A stretch of DNA of 15,361 bases from Acephala macrosclerotiorum (lineage: Eukaryota > Ascomycota > Leotiomycetes > Helotiales > Mollisiaceae), in assembly GCA_014904845.1 (NCBI GenBank), contig MU119862.1, forward strand, positions 1 through 15,361, written 5' to 3'. Below the pieces are notes generated by a model. That model was not told the DNA's origin, ran no database searches, and saw nothing but the letters and a program-made list of their open reading frames with translations. A program made the translations under genes and the position numbers. Position 1 is the stretch's first letter. The number at the start of each line of letters is the position of its first letter. Shown piece by piece: positions 8,241 to 15,361 of the stretch.

Positions 8241-11200
8241 TATTTTAAAGTTTAACGAATTTTTTTTATTTATTTAATTTTTAAAAAATTATATATATTT
8301 GTTTTTTTTTCAGTTTTATTGAATTCAAAAATACGAATTATAATTTTATTTTTTTTTTTCAACTTTTTGAGTATTTTATTTATTACGAAATTTTTTAATC
8401 GTTTTTTTTTTTTGTATTTATATTTTTATTATTATTAAAATTAACGAATTTAATAATATTTTCATTTTCGTTATTATTTAAAAAAATTTAATATTTGTTT
8501 TTTTTAACGAATTTTTTCAAGTGATTTTTTATATATAATTTTCGAATTATTATTTTATTTTATTTTTTAATTAATTTATTTAATAAATTCAATATAAATT
8601 TAATTATTTATATAATAATTTAATATTTTTAAATATATTTTAATTAATAAATTTAATATTATATATTAAAACGAATTTTTTTTTTCAAATTAATTTTTTT
8701 CGTATTTAATAATAAACGTTGAAATATATTTGATTTTATTTATAATTATATTTTTTTTTTAATTTTAATTTTTTTATATTTTCGTTTTATATTTTAATTT
8801 ATTTAATTTTCAATTCGAAAATTTTACTCGATTATATATTTCGTTTCAATTAAAAATTCTTTAAATAAAAAATCGAATCTCAACAAATAAAATCGTTTTT
8901 TTATTATAAATTATATAAAATAATATATATTTAATTAATTTATAAATAATTATTTAATTTGCAAAAAAAAAAAATAAATAAATATTTTAATTAACTTTTT
9001 CTACTTTTTTTTATTAAAGTGATTAATACGATAATAATAAATTAATATTTTTATTTAATTATTTTATTTATTTTCAAATTATATATAAAAATAATAATTA
9101 ATTTAATTTCGAATTTATTTAATTTTTTAATAATAATTCCCTTGAATTTAAATTCTTTATTTAATTTTATATAATTAAAAATGTCGTATTTACAAATAAT
9201 ATTATTATAAATAAATTTAATAATTTTTTTAAAAATTAAATTTCGATTTAATTTAATTTCGATTTAATCGAAAAAATTATTTCGTATTATAATTAAACTA
9301 TCGAATATTTTACATTGTAAAAACTTAATTATATTTATTTTAATATAATAAAATAACGAAATTACTTTTTAAAAATATAAAAAATTTTCGTATTTTTTTT
9401 TATTTTTGTATTAACAATTATTACAATTTATTATAAAATTTCAAATATTTTCATAGTATTTTTTTTAATAATACTAATTAATTATTCGATAATAAGTACT
9501 TTTTCTTTTAATATATTCGAATTTATTATATAATTCAATTATAATTATTATATATTATTTTAAATCGTTTAAAATAAATCGAAATAAATAAAATTTAATA
9601 AAAATTTTTTATAATATTTTATTTCAAATACTATAATCGACAAATTTTCAAATTAGTTTATAAAATTCTATTTTTGAAAATTATTTTAATCGTTTTAAAA
9701 TTATTAAATATTAAATAATATTTTAAAAATAATTCAAATAATTTTTATTAAAAAAAAATTTATTATTATTATTATTATTATTTAATAATTTATTAATTTT
9801 AAAAAAAAAACGATTAATATAATATATACAAAAAATGTGATTAATATCGAAAATTAAAAATTAAAAATATTAAATTTAAATTTTTTTTTCAAATTTAATT
9901 TAATAATTTAAATAAATATTTTTATTTTACGTATTTACTTTTAATTATAAATAATTTATTTTCAATTTTTCGATTAATTTTACGTTTTTTAATTAAAATT
10001 AAAATTATTTCAATATAATTAAATTCGATTATAATAAATTTATTAATATTTGTTTTTTTCTTTAAATTGTCGTTTTTTATTCGCGATTTTTTAAATAATT
10101 CGTTTATAATAATATAAATATTTTTTTTAATATATTTAATTTCGAAATCGAATAATCGTATTCAAATAAATTAACGAATAATTAAAATACTAAAAAAATT
10201 TATTATTACTCGATTTAATTAAACAACGAGTATATTAATATTCGTTTTAAAAATAAAATAAATATTATATAATTAAAACTATAATTTACAAAAATATTTT
10301 AAAATTCTTCGATTTTTTTTTTTATTATATTATAATTTCACTTAATAATATTTTAAAATTTTAACTCGTATTAAATTATTTGTTTTTATTTTTTATTATT
10401 ATATTAATTAAATATTTTTTTATATTTTTATTAATTAATATCAATATTTAAAATAATTATTTTCTATTTATTAATAAAATTATAATAAATTTTATAAAAT
10501 AATAAAATCGTCGTAAATTTGTTTTATAAAAATATTATAATAATTTTTTATTTTTTTTTTATTTAAAAAATTCGTTTTTTTTAATTAATCGATATAATAA
10601 TTTAATAATAATATTAAAATATTGAATTTATATTTTATAATAAATACAAATTCTAATAAAAATTTTAATTTTAAAAATATTATTATATTTAATTTATTTT
10701 AAAATTTTAATAATTTTTATATTTTTAAAAAAACGTTTTTTAAAACTACAAATAAAATCAATAATAATTATTTCGTTTTAATAAAATTGTAATTTAAATT
10801 TTATATAAATTTAAATTTTCTCGATTTGATTTAATATTTTATTTAAATTTTAAATATATTAATTCGTTATTATAATTCGTATAAAGTTTTTTAATTTTTA
10901 TATTATTCAAAAATAATATCGCGATTTTAAAAAATACGTTTTTTAGAATTATTATAATAATTCGAACGAATTAAATTATAAAATTAATTATTTTTTAAAA
11001 TAATATTATTATTTATAAAATTTTTAATAAAATTATAAAAGTAATTATATTTTTACTTTGAACGTTTAACGTGAATTAATTGTATTTAAAAAAAAATTTA
11101 TAAAAAAAACGTAAAAATATTTAATAAATTTTTTAAAAAATTTATTTATAAAAAAAAATATATTAATATTTTTTAAAATAATTAAATTTATTTTTATAAT

Positions 11201-11815
11201 CGTATTAATTAATCGATAAATTTTAACGATTTTTTTCGCGATTAGAAATTATAAATTTTAATAAAAATTATTATTTTTTTCGAGTATTTTACGATCGAAT
11301 TATTTTTAAAACAATAAATTTTTTTTTTATTATATTATATATTAAATTGTTTTAATACGAATAAATAAATTACTATTTTTATCAATTTTAAAAAAAAAAA
11401 TTTAATTCAATATTATTATTTTTTTATAATTAAATATTATTTTATCGAATATTTTTTTTTCAAATTTTTATAATTAATTTTCAATAAATAAAAATATTAA
11501 TTATTTAAAAATAAATTATAATTTGTAATAATAAATATTTTATATATTTTTTAATATATTTTTAAAATATTTTTCGCATTTTAAATTATTTAAATTAATT
11601 TTTTCGTTTTTTAAAAACTTTTTTAATTTTATTGATTAAATCGATAAATCGTATTTTTTTAAATTTAAATTTATATATTGTATTAATATTTATATTAAAT
11701 AATTTCAAATTAAAATTATTTAACAATAAAATTATTTTTTTTATTCGAGTTTTTTATTTATTTTTATACTTTAAAATTTTTTTAATTTTTTTTTTTAATA
11801 AAATAAAATAATTAA
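8241..11815. other. Gene-free AT-rich block, T-rich at the start
   Basis: From about 8240 to 8900 the plus strand is T-rich (T about 34-39 per 60-base line at 8341-8520), opposite to the preceding A-rich block. No open frame is supported in the whole stretch. The only CC outside the island is at 9139-9141. A (TTA)n tract lies at 9760-9782. CpG words are scattered throughout, while C outside CpG tends to outnumber G outside CpG from about 9000 on. Confidence 0.5.
9760..9782. repeat. TTA trinucleotide tract
   Basis: About 23 bases of perfect TTA/ATT repeat follow an A8 tract. It is a simple sequence repeat with no sign of function. Confidence 0.9.
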
Positions 11816-12250
11816 TATTTTATATTATTTTTCAAATATTTTTTTTTGATATTTACATTTAAAAATAGTAATATTATTACAAAAAAATTTTTTTTCGTTT
11901 TTTTATCAAAATATTTTTTATTTAAAAATTTTTTATTTTCTTTTTATCAAAAAAAAAAAAAGTTTTATAAAAAATCGAAAAAAATAATTTTATTTTTTAT
12001 ATTATTTTTTTTGTATTTTTTTTTAAAATTAATAATATTTATTTTAATCGTATTTATTTTATATAAAATAATATTAAAAATATTTAATAAAAAATATTTA
12101 ATAAAAAAATATTTATTAAAATATAAAAATTATTCGCAAATTTTAATATTATATTATTTTTTAATAATATTAATATTTAATTTTTCGTATTATATTCTTT
12201 TTTTAATATTTTTTCGATTTAAAAATATATACAAATATAACGATTTTTAA
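11816..12250 (+). pseudogene. Longest open frame; likely relic, not an active gene
   Basis: A plus-strand frame is free of stops for 144 codons between TAA at 11813 and TAA at 12248, followed directly by a second TAA at 12251. With stops expected about every ten codons, this length is unlikely by chance alone. It has no ATG; the only candidate start is TTG at 11846 (134 codons), which would be unusual in a eukaryote. The reading is almost wholly F, I, L, K, N and Y. It has a lysine-rich patch around residues 36-46, then hydrophobic stretches at about 47-80 and 98-124 that would score as membrane segments, but T-rich DNA gives that result automatically. I recognise no family. It may be a coding relic on the plus strand whose codons rarely passed through CAA, CGA or TGG. 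Confidence 0.25.
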
Positions 12251-14094
12251 TAATTTAATACAAATAAATTTTCAAAAGAAAAATAATTATAATCGTACAA
12301 ATAAAATTAAAATCTTTAAAATTTTAAAATATATTATTTTACGAATTATTATTTTTATATTTAATTTATATTTTTATTATAACGACAAATAATTATTTTT
12401 AAAAAAAAAAATTTATATTATTTATAAAAAAAAAAAAATTTATATTTAATTTTATATTCAATTTTTATTTTTATAATTATTATTTCGACGAATTCGAAGT
12501 TTTATTTAATAATAATAAATAATTAAAAGTTTTTAACGTTTATAATAATATTATCAAAGTCTCGAATTATATATATAAAAACAATACAATATTTTATTTT
12601 GATATTTAATATTTTATATTTTTTACTCGAATTAATTAATTCAAACAAATTAAAATATAATTTAAAAATAATAATAATATATTTTCTTTTAATCAATAAC
12701 GAAAAATCGATTTTTACGAGATTAATTTCGAGTATTATAAAATTTCTAATAATAAAAACAAATTAATTTATTTTTTTAAATATTTTATAAAAATTTTACA
12801 AAAATTATTTTATAAAATTAATAATTTTTAATATTTTTTTTACTATAACGATTTTAATATTTATTAAAATCAAATAATAAATATTGTTTTTTTATTATTA
12901 ATTAGTAATTATTATAATAAAATTTAATATTTTCAAAATATTAATAATTCTTTTTATTTTTTTTTAAATTTTTAAAAACAATATTATATTTTTAAAAAAT
13001 TTTTACAATAAAATTTCATTAATAAAATTATTATTTTTAGTATTAAATTATTATTTTAAAATTTTATTTTTCAATTAATTTACGTTTATTTTTTTTCGTT
13101 TTTCGTTTTAAACGCTTTATAAAATTTATTATTACAATTTAATTTTTAAATACTTTTTTTCTATTTTCGTTTTTTATTAAAAGTTTTTTTATATACTTTA
13201 AATTTTATTTTTCGATTTACTTATTATTATTATATTTATTATTATTATATTTATTGACAATTTTTTATAAAATTTATTAATAATCGCTCTATTAAAATTT
13301 TAAATATTAATATTATTACTATTAAAAATATATAATAATAAATTCAATTTTTTTAAAAAAAATTTATTAATATTAATTTTACTTTTTTTTTAAATAATAA
13401 ATTAAATAAATTTTTAAATTTTTTGTATATTTTTAAAACGTTTATTAAAATCGTAATCAAAAAATTCTTTAATTATTTATTTTATAATTTAATTATATTA
13501 ATATCGATTATTTTTAAATATAAATAATCACGAAAATCGATTATAATTTTAAGAATTATAATACTATTAATCGTTTTTTTAATAATAATATTTACAATTA
13601 ATTAATTTATTTATAAATAAATAATAATTTATAAAAAAATAATCAACGAAAAAATCGACTTTTTCGTTTTTTATTCGCTCGAAATACTCAAAATAATATC
13701 GCTCGTTTTATTAATCGTTATATACAATATTAATTTTTATTATATTTTTTTAAACAATTAATAATATACTTTATAAAAATTTAATCAACATTAAATTATA
13801 TAAAACTTTATATTCGTTTTTTTTTATATTATTATATTTTTCTCGTTTACAATTAAAATTTTTTTTTCGTTTATATTCTCGTAAAAAAATAAATTAATTT
13901 TGATTTTAATTTATAAAAATTATAATGTTATTTAATTTTTAAATTTTTTTTATAATATTAATATTTAAAACGATTTTTAAATCGTTAAATAATAAAAAAA
14001 AAAAAAAAAAAGTTTTTTAATTTTCTAATAAAATTATTTATTTAAATTAAAAATTTTAATATAAATATTAATTAAATTTTTTAAATTTAAATAA
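12251..14094. other. Gene-free AT-rich block with strand-biased base loss
   Basis: No supported frame. In 13681-13920 I count about 12 C outside CpG against one such G, so G to A change on the plus strand (C to T on the minus strand) has gone nearly to completion. CpG clusters occur at 13100-13112 and 13650-13720. An 18-base A-tract lies at 13994-14011. Confidence 0.5.
13994..14011. repeat. Poly(A) tract, 18 bases
   Basis: Eighteen uninterrupted A bases are followed by GTTTTTT. This could be the tail of a LINE or SINE insertion, but A-tracts are common here and no target-site duplication is discernible, so I treat it as a plain homopolymer. Confidence 0.85.
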
Positions 14095-14622
14095 TATATA
14101 AAATCGAAAATTAAAATTCAATATAAATTCTTTTTAACGATTATATATACTTTTTATTAAATGTTTTTTATAAATAATTTAAATAAAATAAAAAATAATA
14201 AATTATTAATTCTATTTAAAATTATTTTTTATATTATAATATTTAAATATTTTTATCGAATTTTCGAGTATTTTAAATTATTAATTTTATTATATCGCTA
14301 TTTTTTCTTTTTATATTTATATACAATAATCGTTTTTTTATATATTTTATTATAATTATAAATAAATATTTTTATCGATTCGTAATCGATTTTTTTAAAA
14401 ATTTGTTTTTTAATATATATTAAAAGTTTTTTTTATAAATTCGCGTTTTTAATATTATTTATTTAATTTATTTTATTTAATCAATTTTTTAAATATTCGA
14501 TCGAACAAATTTACGTACGCTTTTATTATCAAAATTTTTTTCGTAAATTAATCGATAATTTTATATAAAAATTTTATATTTATTTAATAATATTTTTAAT
14601 TATATTTACGAAATTTTTTTTT
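14095..14622 (+). pseudogene. Low-stop frame, decayed coding remnant
   Basis: A single plus frame from 14095 to 14622 has six stops in 176 codons (14158, 14353, 14359, 14383, 14464 and 14566), about a third of what this composition predicts. It includes a 64-codon uninterrupted piece with an ATG at 14161, placed immediately after the TAA at 14158. Around 14491-14562 the reading is less monotonous and includes S, E, Q, V, R and D (for example SIEQIYVRFYYQNFF), which suggests former protein coding rather than simple sequence. I could not assign it to a transposase, polymerase or other family. The 64-codon piece alone looks hydrophobic, but that follows from its T-richness. Confidence 0.3.
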
Positions 14623-15277
14623 TAAAATATTGTAAAAAAATTTTCTTTAAATAATGTTTAGTATTATATTTTAATATAAATCGAATTTACTTTTTATAAA
14701 TTAAATTAATATATTATAAAAATCGTATTTTTTTAATTTTTAAAATGATTTTATAATTTTTATATATATTATTATATTATTTTAAAAAAATTATAATATT
14801 ATTTTTTTTAAATTAAAATATTTTAAAAATTTTAATACGAATATATATTTTTCGAAATTTTATATTTTTATAAAAATGTTTTTATTATTCGTAATTTTTT
14901 TTTTAAAAAAATCGATAATATAATTAAAATAAAAATATTTTTTATCGAAAAAAATAAATTTTAATGCAAATAATTTATTAATTTTAATTTTTAAATTAAA
15001 AATCAATTTAATAATTTAAAAGTACAAATTTTTAAATTATTATTTTAAATAAAATTCGTTTTAAAAATTAATTTTTATTTATATTGTTTTTTTATAAAAA
15101 AAAAATTATTTTAATTTTTATTCGATATTTCGTTCGTTTATTCGTTTTAATAAAATATATTTTTTAAATAAATATTTTTTAATCAATTTTTTTTAATTAA
15201 TATTTTTTATTTTAATTTTTTTATATTATTTTTTAAAATTTAAAACTTATTTTAATTTTATTATTTTAATTTAAAAA
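14623..15277. other. Gene-free AT-rich block
   Basis: Nothing codes here that I can support. CpG remains in TCGA and ACGA words and as a small cluster at 15122-15146. A/T homopolymers and AAATTT words make up the rest. Confidence 0.55.
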
Positions 15278-15308
15278 CGATTACAAGCGATTCGCGAATT
15301 GCGATTCT
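15278..15308. repeat. Small GC patch with repeat and palindrome
   Basis: About half of these 31 bases are G or C, far above the flanks. GCGATTC occurs at 15287-15293 and again at 15301-15307, 14 bp apart, and CGATT also starts at 15278. The 10-bp perfect palindrome ATTCGCGAAT lies at 15290-15299 and can be extended to 16 bp with one mismatch. Unlike the island at 5733, much of it is CpG, so it could be a dense CpG survivor rather than an unmutated segment. Confidence 0.6.
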
Positions 15309-15361
15309 CAAAAAAATTAAAATTAAAATATAAAACAATAAAACAATTTCGTTTTTTAATA

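Noticed and set aside
12000..12250. Membrane protein assigned from the hydrophobic segments of the 11816-12250 frame
   Set aside because: T-rich codons give Phe, Ile and Leu in any T-rich DNA, so hydrophobicity carries no information here.
13994..14011. Poly(A) tail of a LINE or SINE
   Set aside because: No target-site duplication or upstream element is visible, and A-tracts of 9-13 bases are frequent in the window.
1..15361. Reduced insect-endosymbiont genome
   Set aside because: Such genomes are similarly AT-rich but tightly packed with genes; here no frame exceeds about 145 codons and no tRNA or ribosomal gene is visible.
1..15361. Yeast-type mitochondrial DNA with AT spacers and GC clusters
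   Set aside because: The island resembles a GC cluster, but 15 kb without mitochondrial genes, tRNAs or introns, and the excess of CpG, do not fit. Composition statistics on the full contig would settle it.
1..15361. Intergenic DNA of an anaerobic gut fungus, slime mould or malaria-type parasite
   Set aside because: These can be equally AT-rich, but I know of no reason for the strong CpG survival and strand-polar base loss there. Not fully excluded.
1..15361. Promoter boxes (TATAAT, TATAAA) and terminator-like T-tracts
   Set aside because: Such words occur everywhere at this composition and none stands next to a credible gene.

Overview
The window is about 15.4 kb of extremely AT-rich DNA, roughly 85-87 % A+T on the left and above 90 % over much of the right by eye. 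I find no intact gene, tRNA or rRNA. The surviving C and G are not random. A large share sit in CpG (TCGA, TCGT, ACGA), while CC and GG are almost absent. I found GG only once, at 5761, and CC only around 5753-5771 and at 9139. This is what heavy repeat-induced point mutation (RIP) of filamentous ascomycetes leaves behind: C:G to T:A changes that prefer CpA and spare CpG. The likely source is an AT-rich, gene-free, heterochromatic block of decayed transposons in a fungal nuclear genome. Organism and mechanism are inferences from composition.

Layout. 1-5732 is the less degraded part. It holds a minus-strand frame with far fewer stops than expected (about 1804-2505), a short plus-strand stretch that may be a mutated Ty3/Gypsy reverse transcriptase-RNase H junction (3064-3249), and small direct repeats whose copies mostly differ by single C:G to T:A changes. 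5733-5785 is a 50-bp island of ordinary base composition (about 59 % G+C) with a 15-16 bp internal iteration. From 5786 the sequence becomes progressively more AT-rich, reaching 125 bp without any C or G at 8007-8131; A-rich sequence gives way to T-rich near 8240. The right part contains two frames with unexpectedly few stops (11816-12250 and 14095-14622). A second small patch with more G+C lies at 15278-15308.

How it works together. Nothing suggests a functioning operon or system. The best reading is at least two layers of mutated repeats of different age or mutation load, separated by a short segment that escaped because it was single-copy or arrived later. The most valuable signals are that island, the strand-specific direction of the base changes, and the frames that still avoid stop codons.
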